From assembly GCF_002140715.2 (NCBI RefSeq), contig NZ_NGLE02000001.1, forward strand, positions 600,001 through 664,000: a stretch of DNA of 64,000 nucleotides, read 5' to 3'. Below the pieces are notes generated by a model. The model was not told where the DNA came from, did not search any database, and saw nothing but the letters and a program-made list of their open reading frames with translations. Of the stretch, positions 7,720 through 16,196 are shown one piece after another. This DNA comes from Enterococcus sp. 4G2_DIV0659 (GTDB taxonomy: Bacteria; Bacillota; Bacilli; Lactobacillales; Enterococcaceae). Position numbers and translations under genes: made by a program. The first letter of the stretch is position 1; each line of letters starts with the position of its first letter.

Positions 7720-7887
7720 TTACTTACATCCTTTTTTTTCACAAGTAACAGATTGGGTTGTTGTTAACCAATCTTGTGGGTTATCATCTATGCGAGCGCC
7801 ACAAGCTGTATAATTTCCGTTTCTAGTATGGATCTTCCCTTTTTCCGATTTCTTAGTATCATTTCCAATATATTTCACATTTGCCAT
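7720..7887 (-). CDS. Small Cys-containing protein, unknown
   Basis: A 55-residue protein starts at ATG 7887 behind GGAGG; a longer upstream frame lacks a ribosome site. It is hydrophilic, with Cys residues at the end in TACGARI and in TCEKKGCK plus one His, so a metal site or disulfide is possible. It has its own promoter (TTGTCA, 17 bases, TATAGT). The gene and its promoter lie between two long inverted-repeat arms, as if carried on a small cassette. I do not recognise the family. Confidence 0.6.
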   Translation of the reverse strand: MANVKYIGNDTKKSEKGKIHTRNGNYTACGARIDDNPQDWLTTTQSVTCEKKGCK

Positions 7888-7921
7888 AATCGTTCCTCCA
7901 ACAAAATTTTTATTTTCACTA

Positions 7922-7950
7922 ACTATATACATTAAAGAGTATATTGACAA
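7922..7950 (-). promoter_or_regulatory. Promoter of the small Cys-containing gene
   Basis: On the minus strand TTGTCA (7945-7950) and TATAGT (7922-7927) are separated by 17 bases. The -35 lies inside the right inverted-repeat arm. Confidence 0.6.
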
Positions 7951-7986
7951 TACTACCTAATTTTTTTTGTATAATAATTATTTAAA
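7930..7986 (-). repeat. Right arm of the inverted repeat
   Basis: Read on the minus strand this arm shows ATTATTATACAAAAAAAA then TTAGGTAGTATTGTCAAT, aligning with the left arm at 7613-7672. No transposase lies between the arms, which would suit a MITE-like element or a duplicated promoter region in opposite orientation. Confidence 0.65.
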
Positions 7987-8059
7987 TATGTTTTCTACGC
8001 AATAAACTATTGATCCCAATCTATCTTTTTTTATAATAAATCCAAAAATCCCCCTCTTT

Positions 8060-8332
8060 TTAAAAATTATCCATCGTTTGTTTTTGTTGTTCAAATACTT
8101 CCGTCACTTTTTTCCCGAATTGCCCTTTTACCGACTCTTGAAAGGAGCTTCCTGTCTTCCCTATCATTGCAGCCGCCTCTTTTAATTTGCTTTCACCTTG
8201 TGTTTTTATGGATTCTTTATCTGTGTTTTTTTGTTCATTTGTACTTTTACCAAGCCCTTTTATTGCGAGTCGTTGGCTCTCTTTTCGGAACGCTTTTTCT
8301 CGCTCTTTTCGCTTTTTTTCTTCTTTTGACAA
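8060..8332 (-). CDS. Small helical protein, putative T7SS lipase partner
   Basis: A 90-residue charged protein with a Lys/Glu-rich N-terminal half and a C-terminal helix (ESVKGQFGKKVTEVFEQQK). It is the last gene of the operon that includes a lipase-like T7SS candidate and lies 13 bp after another small helical gene. WXG100-like or Lap-type partners of T7SS toxins are small helical proteins encoded beside the toxin, so a chaperone or targeting role is inferred. No WXG motif is seen. Confidence 0.6.
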   Translation of the reverse strand: MSKEEKKRKEREKAFRKESQRLAIKGLGKSTNEQKNTDKESIKTQGESKLKEAAAMIGKTGSSFQESVKGQFGKKVTEVFEQQKQTMDNF

Positions 8333-8345
8333 CCCTTTATTCCTC

Positions 8346-8654
8346 CTACTCTTTTAACTCTTGACGTTTCTTTCTGTAGAATTGTTCGACTTCTTCTTGT
8401 TGTAAAATTAACTCTTTGCGCTCTTGGGCCAATTCTTCTAAATAATTGTCCTCATTTCGCTGTAATTCTCGCTGGGTTTGTATTATTGACTCCATAGAAG
8501 CATCTCTTTTTCCTAACAATTGACGTACTTGAAAAAAGAGCTCTTGATTGTAGTCTTGTCCATTTCGTATATATCGTTTTACTTCATCTTCTTGGTCTTC
8601 TAATTCAGCTCTACTTCTTTGATAATTTCGCAGTAATTCTTCTTCTGTTTCCAT
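8346..8654 (-). CDS. Coiled-coil small protein (DUF3958-like), putative T7SS partner
   Basis: A 102-residue protein, almost entirely predicted coiled coil, rich in Glu, Gln and Arg. It resembles DUF3958-type proteins that accompany LXG toxins in Listeria and enterococci. It lies 16 bp downstream of the lipase-like gene and 13 bp upstream of the next small gene. The likely role is binding the helical targeting domain of the effector; this rests on context and composition. Confidence 0.62.
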   Translation of the reverse strand: METEEELLRNYQRSRAELEDQEDEVKRYIRNGQDYNQELFFQVRQLLGKRDASMESIIQTQRELQRNEDNYLEELAQERKELILQQEEVEQFYRKKRQELKE

Positions 8655-8670
8655 TTTTTTCTCCTATTAT

Positions 8671-9960
8671 TTACGACACAAGTCCTTTTAATTGTTTCGC
8701 TAACTCTTGATCTCGTTGGACTAATTCGGTAACTTTTCCTCTTATTTCTTTTGCTAGCTGATTGAATTTTTCATACATTTTTTTCGCTTTGGTAATTTTT
8801 TGTTGGTACTCATTGACTGGCTCAGTGACAATACTTTGTTTCGTGCAACCACCACTTGCTAATGCAGAAATGATTTCACTTTCTGATAACTCTACTCCGA
8901 TCGAACGAGCATCGGTTAACGTTTCTGTCCATAATTTCTCTGCGTTTTGTATGCCTTTTTGATACACCATCACAACTAATAACATCGCAGTTTCAAATTC
9001 TGAGGAAGCATGGCTCACAACCGCTAAAGCTCGGCTATCTTCTAGATAGATACGTTCCCCAGACGAAAGCCCACCACCGCTCGCCGTTAATTTCTTTTCT
9101 AGTTGTTCCAAAGCCTTTACTTGTTCACGCATAATCAACATATTATAAGTATGTTTTGCTTGCTGGAATTGTACTAACGATTCCTTCGTTACTTGTAATT
9201 GTCCATTTTTAAACTGATACCCACCCCACATATGTTGGTCAGTCATGCCCTTTTTTTTCGAATCAACAAAAATGATTGTTCCTATATGAAAAGAATTTAG
9301 GATGCCATTGGATATTCTATACCCAATAGGCACAGCATCTTTTTCATCAACAAAGTTAAAAATACGATCTTTTAGTTGCGCGACTCTTTTTCGCTGCTTT
9401 TTATTTAACATGGAAAATGCATTTGGTCCTTGATAAATAAATGCCCCACTAATTCGGTCAATTTTCCCTTGTGAGTCAAGTGCACCAAGAGCGTATTGGA
9501 CATTTGAAGAAGCTTGAGAATGTCCATATGCATCAAAAGTTGCGTTAAAATATTTATCCATCGCATTATTTAATGTTTTACCGGACGATTTCATTTGCTT
9601 CGTAGGTTCAAACTCAGCTTTTGGGTCTTTTAGTCCCTTCACTACAGTTTTAGCGATTTGCTTATTGTTATCCCACCAATCTCTTTTCACTTCTCCTGGA
9701 TTTTCAACTGTCTTATCTATACCTAACGACCCTTGAAAAAGTATCGTTACATGATTTACTTCATCGGGTTTTTGTAACTTTGGATTTCCATCTGTAATAA
9801 TAAAGGCTTGTTCTCCTGTTTCTTTATTATTTACTATTTCTGATACGTACCCTATTGTTTTTTTACTGTCTCCTTTTCCAATAGTAACAGTATCTCCAAC
9901 TTGATATTGATCATACTCTTGTTTAGCCAGTTCGACATTTTCTTTATCTGTATTTAGCAT
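8671..9960 (-). CDS. Lipase-like T7SS effector candidate with reversed domain order
   Basis: The protein has 429 residues. The N-terminal half looks like an alpha/beta hydrolase: nucleophile motif GHSQA (146-150, Ser148), a likely Asp at 205 or 208 in VDEKDAVP, and a likely His at 243 in DQHMWGGY. The C-terminal half, from about 255, is helical and LXG-like, ending in a coiled coil. No signal peptide is present. This order (enzyme first, targeting helices last) is that of the S. aureus T7SS lipase TslA. Its start overlaps the stop of a DUF1310 gene, and two small helical partner-like genes follow. Secretion by T7SS is inferred; no ess genes are in this window. Confidence 0.7.
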   Translation of the reverse strand: MLNTDKENVELAKQEYDQYQVGDTVTIGKGDSKKTIGYVSEIVNNKETGEQAFIITDGNPKLQKPDEVNHVTILFQGSLGIDKTVENPGEVKRDWWDNNKQIAKTVVKGLKDPKAEFEPTKQMKSSGKTLNNAMDKYFNATFDAYGHSQASSNVQYALGALDSQGKIDRISGAFIYQGPNAFSMLNKKQRKRVAQLKDRIFNFVDEKDAVPIGYRISNGILNSFHIGTIIFVDSKKKGMTDQHMWGGYQFKNGQLQVTKESLVQFQQAKHTYNMLIMREQVKALEQLEKKLTASGGGLSSGERIYLEDSRALAVVSHASSEFETAMLLVVMVYQKGIQNAEKLWTETLTDARSIGVELSESEIISALASGGCTKQSIVTEPVNEYQQKITKAKKMYEKFNQLAKEIRGKVTELVQRDQELAKQLKGLVS

Positions 9961-10367
9961 TAATATCTATTCTCCTTATCTAAAAGTTCTGTTAATTCTT
10001 CAGATACGCCTCCACCACTTTCTTCCAATTCATTATCAGAATTTTTTGACAAAGTAATGCGAACATAAAGATTTTTATTTTTATTAATTATAAGTTTATT
10101 CATAATTCCGCCCATAGGATTATGTCTAATACTTTCATAATCAATCTCATAGGATTGAATCACCCCTTCTGATGTTAATGCTTTTGAATCTAAATTCTTC
10201 AAGCTTTCCTCAAAAACTTTTTTTGCTTGCCTACTTTTCACCGCATTCATCATTTCATCATTGAATCGTTTGTTATCCATATACACTTTTCCTCCAACTC
10301 CTATAATTAATACACTTATTATTACAATACTACTTATTAAAAAACGTTTTCCTGTTATTTTTTTCAT
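9960..10367 (-). CDS. DUF1310-family membrane-anchored protein, possible immunity
   Basis: The 135-residue protein has one N-terminal membrane helix (about 8-28) followed by an extracytoplasmic domain. The stretch KNLDSKALTSEGVIQSYEID and the following NPMGGIM and GGGVSEEL match the DUF1310 pattern. Its TAA overlaps the ATG of the lipase-like gene (TAATG), so translation is probably coupled. An outward-facing anchored protein beside a phospholipase-type toxin could be its immunity protein; this is inference. Confidence 0.7.
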   Translation of the reverse strand: MKKITGKRFLISSIVIISVLIIGVGGKVYMDNKRFNDEMMNAVKSRQAKKVFEESLKNLDSKALTSEGVIQSYEIDYESIRHNPMGGIMNKLIINKNKNLYVRITLSKNSDNELEESGGGVSEELTELLDKENRY

Positions 10368-10740
10368 GCTATAGCTCCCTATTATTTACAATGTTTGATA
10401 TATTTTCTATTTTAATGCTCCTTTATATGACTATAAACTGGCTCAAATTTCCTATAATCAACATACTTATTTTTCACCATTTCCGTTCTTTCTTTATTTA
10501 ATAATTAACCAATGTTAATATATCGTTTCTCTACCATTTCTTCCAGACGAACTGAACCACTGCTAGAGCTGTTATTTAAACTAGAACCACTTTCTGTTAC
10601 ATAATAATACATATACTTAATTGTAATTCTTAAAGAACTCAATGTAAATATATATTTTTTAAAATGTTTAACATGCATACTTAAAAGATAATTATAAAAT
10701 ACATCCATCAACCTTATATACATTCTATTTACTGTATATA
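10368..10740 (-). other. Intergenic region with possible gene remnants
   Basis: A 72-codon frame at 10505-10723 has a Tyr/Ile-rich start and ends RLEEMVEKRYINIG. A second short frame just after it reads EMVKNKYVDYRKFEPVYSHI. The two tails resemble each other, as if copies of one C-terminus had decayed here. No convincing ribosome site supports either. They may be relics of further partner or immunity genes. Confidence 0.3.
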
Positions 10741-10783
10741 AAAAAACAGGCAGTCTAGAAAATTCCCATTTCCAAACTACCTA
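10741..10783 (-). terminator. Terminator of the coiled-coil surface protein gene
   Basis: On the minus strand AGGTAGT pairs with ACTGCCT (one G-T pair), followed by GTTTTTTT, just after the gene at 10804-12084. Confidence 0.65.
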
Positions 10784-10803
10784 TTCCACTATTATAATTT
10801 CAT

Positions 10804-12084
10804 TTACTTCTGTACCTTAATCACATCCAACACATCTCGTGGATTCCCAACATCCACATTCACCAATCGTACATTATCCAAAATATCTTGCGTCATTTTA
10901 GCTACAAATTCAGGATTATTAGCATTTTCTGCGCCGATTTGCCAATGGCTTGGTACTGGATAGACATTGATTGTTCCATTTCGATTGCTTGAATAAACGA
11001 TTTGACCTTCCGCACTATAACCGCCGTAAAGTATAATAACATCGGTTGGATACGTAGCACTTCCTTTATCATATTGATTGATTGGTGTTCCGGCAGGTAT
11101 TGTTTTTGCATTTAACTCTGACGGTTTCACGCCAATCACTGTTAACCACACACGAGCATATTCAATTTGATCATCAGAATAGCCGAGCAATAGTTTGTCG
11201 TCTCCTCTAGCTTGTTCTAATGCTTTAGTTGTATCTGCTTTGGCTTTTTCTATTGCTTTATTGACTTCTTCTTCAGCTGCTTGTTGTTGTTGTGTTAAGG
11301 CGTTGATTTGACCTTTTGTCTCGATCATGGCTTTCATTAAAAGTAATTTTGCCGTGAATGCTGTTTTTAGTTCTTCATTTTTGACCTTTTCAATTTCTTT
11401 ATTTAAAGTGTCATAATCGCTTTGTTGGACAGTTTCTTTTGGTACGTTTCCGTTAAAGGATTCGTTGAGTAAGTTTTTTATCTTTTCTACTTGGTTTACT
11501 TGGTCGGTGGCATTTTTAAGCATAGAGTCGATTGCTTCTTTCCATTTGCCTTTTAGTTCTTTATTTTCTTTGATTTTATCCGTTACTTTAGTGATTTTTT
11601 CTTTAGTCAAATCAATGGTGATCGGCAATTCTGTTTTGATGTTATCTCCTTTGATTGCGGGTTCTTTTGAACTAAATAATTCGTTTACTTCTGTTTGTAT
11701 TTCCCATTTACTCTGCGCTAAAGCAACTTTTTTCTGTAAGTTTTTACTATTCGTTTCAGCTGTATTGGTGTTTAGTTTGTTGTTGAATTCATGATTCAAT
11801 TTTTTAATTTCTGTTTGTTTCTTTAGAAGCTTATCTTTGATTTCTTTGATAGTTGTGGTTTTGATTTCCTTGCTTAGGAAATCCTGTTTTTCATCAAAAA
11901 GTGCTTCGACTTCTTTGTAAAGATCGCCTTCTTTTGCTGTTTCCTTTTCGATAGTGACTATTTGATTTTGTGCGGTGGTGATTTTTTTCTTTTCAGTTGC
12001 TTGTTTCTGGAGCACAATCACTCCGATAATGATCGCGATAAGTGCTATTACGCCAATAGAAATTCCCAAAACTTTTTTCTTCAC
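10804..12084 (-). CDS. Membrane-anchored coiled-coil surface protein
   Basis: The protein has 426 residues, one N-terminal membrane helix (about 5-25), a long Lys/Glu-rich coiled-coil stalk (about 30-290) and a compact C-terminal domain (about 300-426) with aromatic clusters such as PTDVIILYGGYSAEGQIVY and VPSHWQIG. The topology suggests an extracytoplasmic stalk with a globular head. It lies upstream of the T7SS lipase-like operon on the same strand but has its own terminator. The family is not recognised; a cell-wall or T7SS-associated role is possible. Confidence 0.65.
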   Translation of the reverse strand: MKKKVLGISIGVIALIAIIIGVIVLQKQATEKKKITTAQNQIVTIEKETAKEGDLYKEVEALFDEKQDFLSKEIKTTTIKEIKDKLLKKQTEIKKLNHEFNNKLNTNTAETNSKNLQKKVALAQSKWEIQTEVNELFSSKEPAIKGDNIKTELPITIDLTKEKITKVTDKIKENKELKGKWKEAIDSMLKNATDQVNQVEKIKNLLNESFNGNVPKETVQQSDYDTLNKEIEKVKNEELKTAFTAKLLLMKAMIETKGQINALTQQQQAAEEEVNKAIEKAKADTTKALEQARGDDKLLLGYSDDQIEYARVWLTVIGVKPSELNAKTIPAGTPINQYDKGSATYPTDVIILYGGYSAEGQIVYSSNRNGTINVYPVPSHWQIGAENANNPEFVAKMTQDILDNVRLVNVDVGNPRDVLDVIKVQK

Positions 12085-12191
12085 TTTCTACCCACTCCTG
12101 CTCGTTAGTAATAATAGCTTACTATTTTTTATTCCCCATAGATAGTTTAGCATATTTTTTTATTCTGTCATTTTAAATACTAAAAAATAAG

Positions 12192-12231
12192 TAAATAAAA
12201 ATAACGGATGACGCTATAGCATCCATCCGTT
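12192..12231 (-). terminator. Terminator of the methyltransferase gene
   Basis: On the minus strand AACGGATG pairs with CATCCGTT through an interrupted stem and is followed by ATTTTTATTT. Confidence 0.7.
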
Positions 12232-12317
12232 TAGTATTTTAAATATACAACTGATAATGAGAATATTCTTCTGCTAACAAGAATGTTTTGCCCTATGTAC
12301 ATACTCATTTACTAAGG

Positions 12318-13064
12318 TTATTTCTTAAGAGCATGTATCCTCAGCCGACGATAATCAGCTTCCCAATGATCCTCTTTCCACAATTTAGGCGCCAAATCCC
12401 GTTCCATATTCCTAAAAGCAGTCTCTTTCTCCTCCTTAGACAATTCATTCAACTCACCAGCATAAAACTGTTCCATCCACTCTCTCAAACCACTCCTTCC
12501 ACCTTTAAGCGGCGTCGGGCGGTCGTATTCCAAAATCTCCACAATCTCAAAATGATGTTTCAAAAGCAACACCCGATAATCCTTGACTGATGTAAAACAA
12601 AACGGCTCTTCTACCACTATACCTAACATATTCAACTCATGCCCAAAAGCTTCTCTAATCGCTTGAACATTCCCCACTGCACCAAATTCACAAAGCAACT
12701 GTCCATTGACCTTTAGATGTTCAGCGATATTTTTCAACAACAACTCTTGATCAGGTATCCAATGAAAAACAGCATTTGAAAATACACTGTCATACAGTCC
12801 AATTCGCTTAGAAGGATTTAAGATATCTTCCTGTAAAACATTCAACTGAGGATAGCTTTCTTTTGCTTGATTGATCATGTTTATTGATTGATCGATTCCA
12901 GTCACTTCATGCCCCAGCTCTGCAATTTGATTGGTCAATTCTCCTGTTCCACAGCCAATATCCAAGACTTTTTTCGGTTCTTTCGGTAGTAATTCCAACA
13001 AACCAGCCCCATATTTGAAAATAAAATCATGGGTTGTATTGTATTTTTTTGCATCCCACTCCAT
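12318..13064 (-). CDS. Class I SAM-dependent methyltransferase
   Basis: The 248-residue protein starts at ATG 13064 behind AGGAAGTG; an upstream extension has no ribosome site. Motif I is VLDIGCGTGELT near residue 33, with an acidic GIDQS motif II and an NAVFHWIPD motif IV. The layout resembles Tam-like (trans-aconitate methyltransferase) and related small-molecule methyltransferases. The substrate is not known. It is monocistronic, with the toxin-antitoxin pair upstream. Confidence 0.85.
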   Translation of the reverse strand: MEWDAKKYNTTHDFIFKYGAGLLELLPKEPKKVLDIGCGTGELTNQIAELGHEVTGIDQSINMINQAKESYPQLNVLQEDILNPSKRIGLYDSVFSNAVFHWIPDQELLLKNIAEHLKVNGQLLCEFGAVGNVQAIREAFGHELNMLGIVVEEPFCFTSVKDYRVLLLKHHFEIVEILEYDRPTPLKGGRSGLREWMEQFYAGELNELSKEEKETAFRNMERDLAPKLWKEDHWEADYRRLRIHALKK

Positions 13065-13126
13065 TGTCTTCACTTCCTTTTTGAAAGATAGATTAATAAA
13101 GTTTTGATATTTACGACACAATCAAT

Positions 13127-13528
13127 TTATATTTTTGCCATATGTTTTCGTATAAAATCTTCAACATTTATTTTTAATTCATCGAAGCCTTTCCGCCACG
13201 TTGCTATTGATACAACAAACTCAACTAAATCATCATCTGAAACATTAAATTCATAATTATTTAACTTCAGAAAAATCAACATGGTTTGTGCGGCAGTCCT
13301 TTTATTGGCATTATGAAAACAATGCTTTTGGACTAAATTAATAAGTAATACTCCCGCCTTACTTTCAATAGTAGGATACATTTCCACACCAAATGCAGTT
13401 GCTTTTGGCATATTAATTGCCATCTCTAATGCGGAGTGTTCTTTTACGCCTGTTATTTCATTTGGAGAACCAATTTGAATTTGATATGTATTGATCGCAA
13501 CAACTTGTTTTACTGATAAATATTTCAT
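13127..13528 (-). CDS. doc: Doc-family toxin
   Basis: The 133-residue protein carries the Doc motif as HCFHNANKRTA (H69 to R77), close to the HIFNDANKRTA of phage P1 Doc, with the expected all-helical Fic-like fold. Doc toxins phosphorylate EF-Tu and stop translation. Its start overlaps the last base of the upstream antitoxin gene, the usual antitoxin-first order. Confidence 0.88.
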   Translation of the reverse strand: MKYLSVKQVVAINTYQIQIGSPNEITGVKEHSALEMAINMPKATAFGVEMYPTIESKAGVLLINLVQKHCFHNANKRTAAQTMLIFLKLNNYEFNVSDDDLVEFVVSIATWRKGFDELKINVEDFIRKHMAKI

Positions 13529-13782
13529 TATCTATCCACCAATTTTTTAAAGGCTTCTTCATGTTCAGCGTACGTATGTTGAACAAGTGACATAAAATCT
13601 GGTGTTACTTCACCATCTTCATAAAACGCTGTCTCTTCGCCTTCAATCATAATACCAGATTCTCCTTCCTTATAAACAATTGTATCGCCTACTTTTACAC
13701 CTAGTCTCTCCAGTATTTCTACAGGAACTGTAATTACTACACTGCTTCCATCTTTTCTAATTTTTCTTTTTAGCTCTTCCAT
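13528..13782 (-). CDS. AbrB/MazE-type antitoxin
   Basis: The 84-residue protein has an N-terminal SpoVT-AbrB DNA-binding domain (RKIRKDGSSVVITVPVEILE, then GVKVGDTIVY) and an acidic C-terminal tail (VTPDFMSLVQHTYAEHEE) suited to wrapping the toxin. It precedes doc with a one-base overlap. P1 Doc pairs with Phd; pairing Doc with an AbrB-fold antitoxin is a known but different combination. Autoregulation through the AbrB domain is likely. Confidence 0.87.
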   Translation of the reverse strand: MEELKRKIRKDGSSVVITVPVEILERLGVKVGDTIVYKEGESGIMIEGEETAFYEDGEVTPDFMSLVQHTYAEHEEAFKKLVDR

Positions 13783-13911
13783 TATTTATCCACCTCATTT
13801 ATCCCTATTTATATCCGTATCTTATCACTATCTTATATGTATGTAAATTTTTTTATTTTGAGAAATATTTTGCAAGCTTCTTCTTGAAAATCTTAAAACT
13901 ATTTATAAAAG

Positions 13912-13981
13912 GAGAATGAGACAAACGTGTTTAGCTCCGAAAAAATAAGAAGGGATTACTTTTGCTCCCACTCACTTTTTT
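13912..13981. repeat. Dispersed terminator-like repeat (TTACTTTTG class)
   Basis: The element has GAGACAAACGTGTTTAGCTCC, read as GAGACA and AGCTCC, followed by GGGATTACTTTTGCTCCCAC and T7. The same ordering (GGGACA, ACTCC, GGAGTTACTTTTGGTCCCA, T run) recurs at 62231-62297. It could terminate transcription. Confidence 0.5.
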
Positions 13982-14199
13982 GTACGTTTAAAAAATGTAT
14001 CTATCTCAAAGAATGATCGGCTTTATCAAAACTTTATTTTATCGATAGAAAGACTTTATTTTCCTTTGGTAAATTAAGAATCAAGAAGAGCATTTTAGTA
14101 TCTTTTCTTAATCAAAAGAACATACGAGGTGAATAAGTTTGAAAATAAAACAAAAGATTCTTAAAAATACCGCTAGTAAAAAAGAGCACACTAAATAAA

Positions 14200-15400
14200 G
14201 GTTCCATCTCGAAAATTTTTTTAAAAGATTATAAACCCGTAACTTTTAGCGAAAGAAACAGCTTCGTTTACTGTCATTGTTCGATCAGGTTGTACATTCT
14301 CAATGGAGTAATAAATTGTATCATACGATTTATTTTTAAGTAGAACGTGATAAATTGCCGTTAATAATCGTCGCGCAATAGCTATAATAGCTTTTTTATG
14401 ACCACGACGTTTCTTCAGTTGAAGATACTTGCGATGTTCCGGATATTTTTCACTTTTAACAATCGCATTGGCAATTTGAACTAGGAGTGGTTTGAGATAT
14501 TGTCCTGCTTTGGAAATCCTAACGGGCTTTTTCTTATTAGCACTCTCGTTATTTGTAGGAGTTAACCCAGCCCACGAACACAAGTGACCGGCTGTTGGAA
14601 ATTGGCTCATGTTTACACCAATCTCTGAGATTATTTTTATTGCAGTAAATTGTTTTGCGCAACCAGGTACAGTTTGAATGAGTTCTTGCTGTTCTTTAAA
14701 TTCCTCAGCTATATCAATGATTGCTTGTTCAAGGTTGGATTTACACAGAGTTAGAGCATCATAGTGAGATTTGATTACACGCATTTTGATTGCTTGTTCA
14801 TCTGTAACTTTTCCATTGATTGCGAGTTCTAACTCAGATAGTTTCCCTTTTAAGCTTCCATGAATCAAAGAAGATAAGTTAATTTCTTCTACTGGCTTCT
14901 CTAGGATGGCATCAATTATACGACTGCCACTGACACCGAGAACATCGGTTAACACACATTTTAGATGAGCAAGACAGATTGAACAAGAGTCTTCCAACGC
15001 ATTATAAATAAGAATCCAATATTTACCTGTAGATTCCATACAGACTTCTGTACAAGAATAGTATTCTAGCCATTGTTTCAGCTCACCCAATCCTTTTGTG
15101 AAAGTTGAGAAGCGATGACGAAAATAATGTGTAATTCCTTGATCGTCTGTAATAGCGATAACCGCCAACACAAAAGTTTTATGCACGTCAATCCCACAAC
15201 AATTTGGATAGACGATTTTTAACATCAGAAACACCTCCAAATTAAATTGGAGAATAGCCATACAGGGACTGTAAGGTACTCTATAAACGAGTTGTTTACG
15301 CAAAGATAAGCTTTCATGCTCAAAGTCATATTTAGTTGTACTTGAAGTACCGAACTACACATATAAACATGCGAGTTTACATGTAAAATACACACTTACT
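14200..15400 (-). mobile_element. IS110-family insertion sequence (approximate limits)
   Basis: A defective IS110 transposase defines the element. IS110 elements have no long terminal inverted repeats, so the ends cannot be fixed by eye; limits here are approximate. In this family the noncoding end beside the transposase gene specifies a bridge RNA; the 15226-15400 stretch contains small palindromes such as TTTACATGTAAA and could hold it. The insertion lies beside decayed ABC and kinase genes. Confidence 0.6.
14221..15225 (-). CDS. IS110-family transposase with internal deletion
   Basis: The start is ATG 15225 behind GGAGGTG. The 334-residue protein keeps the N-terminal GIDVHK (first catalytic Asp), CMESTGKYW (Glu) and the C-terminal Tnp_20-type region (TVPGC, HLCSWAGLTP, KKRRGHKKAI). 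Between LAHLK and TDVLGVSG about 70 residues usual in this family are missing, including the KTDKKDA segment that carries the other two acidic residues of the DEDD site. The deletion is in frame near 14955-14970. The protein is therefore probably inactive in catalysis. Confidence 0.85.
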   Translation of the reverse strand: MLKIVYPNCCGIDVHKTFVLAVIAITDDQGITHYFRHRFSTFTKGLGELKQWLEYYSCTEVCMESTGKYWILIYNALEDSCSICLAHLKCVLTDVLGVSGSRIIDAILEKPVEEINLSSLIHGSLKGKLSELELAINGKVTDEQAIKMRVIKSHYDALTLCKSNLEQAIIDIAEEFKEQQELIQTVPGCAKQFTAIKIISEIGVNMSQFPTAGHLCSWAGLTPTNNESANKKKPVRISKAGQYLKPLLVQIANAIVKSEKYPEHRKYLQLKKRRGHKKAIIAIARRLLTAIYHVLLKNKSYDTIYYSIENVQPDRTMTVNEAVSFAKSYGFIIF

Positions 15401-15536
15401 CACCTCCTCGTGATTTGTAGTATATAGAACTATTCTCATCAATAGAGTAATACAAAATAAAAAAATGCCAGAGGCGTAAACACTATTTTCATACGGTGTT
15501 GTGCCTTGAGCGTAGCGAAAGGAATGAATTATAAAC

Positions 15537-15941
15537 ATGTCAAAAGAAAAACGGCTTCCAGTATTAGAAGTAAAAAAACTGACCAAAAAAATCGATCAAA
15601 AAATAATTGTTGATCATTTGAACTTTTATTTAGAGGCAGGAGATATCTACGGATTTTTAGAACCGAAGGGGTCAGGGAAAACAACAACCTTACGAATAAT
15701 TACCCGATTGGTTTTTCCGATAGAGGGAGAGATTTTTATCTACGGCCTATCTATTTCTAAAGAGTATAAATTCGCTTTGTCATCAATCGGCAGTATTATT
15801 GAAAATCCAGCTTTTTACTTAAATCAGAGTGCGGCTCAAAGTCTGAAGCTAAGTGGAAAATTATCAGACCCAGAAATTGAATCTACAAGAATTAATGAAG
15901 TTTTAGCGCTTGTCGGATTGAGTGAGGTAAAATACGAATAA
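15537..15941 (+). pseudogene. ABC transporter ATPase, N-terminal fragment
   Basis: 134 residues correspond to the first part of a BcrA/NisF-type ATPase of peptide-resistance ABC transporters. The Walker A region reads GFLEPKGSGKTTT rather than the usual GFLGPNGAGKTT, a sign of decay or divergence. The frame ends at a TAA just before the position where the LSGGQ region should come. The downstream sequence is a histidine kinase end in the same frame, so a deletion joined the two genes. Confidence 0.8.
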
Positions 15942-16196
15942 CCTTTTTCTGTCTTCGTTGAAATCAAAGAACAGAAATTTTACTTGTATATTGAAAATGA
16001 TGGTGTGATAACCAGTAGTGAGCAGAAGGAAAGAATTTTTGAACGATTTTATACAGAAGAAGCTCCGAAAGCGAACCGACATTTAGGAGTAGGGTTGTCG
16101 ATTGCTAAAATGATTATTGAAGGAATGGAAGGGACGATTTTTGCGGAAATAGACAATGGCGTGATTACTTTTGAAATCAGTTTACCTCTAGTATGA
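15942..16196 (+). pseudogene. Sensor histidine kinase, C-terminal fragment
   Basis: Only the HATPase_c end remains: LYIENDGVI (N-box part), ERIFERFYTEEAP (F-box), GVGLSIAKMIIEGMEG (G2 box) and a final ISLPLV. It is in frame with the preceding ABC fragment, separated by one TAA. Kinase and ATPase genes of this kind normally form bacitracin or lantibiotic resistance loci; here the region between them, including the permease, is gone. Confidence 0.8.
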
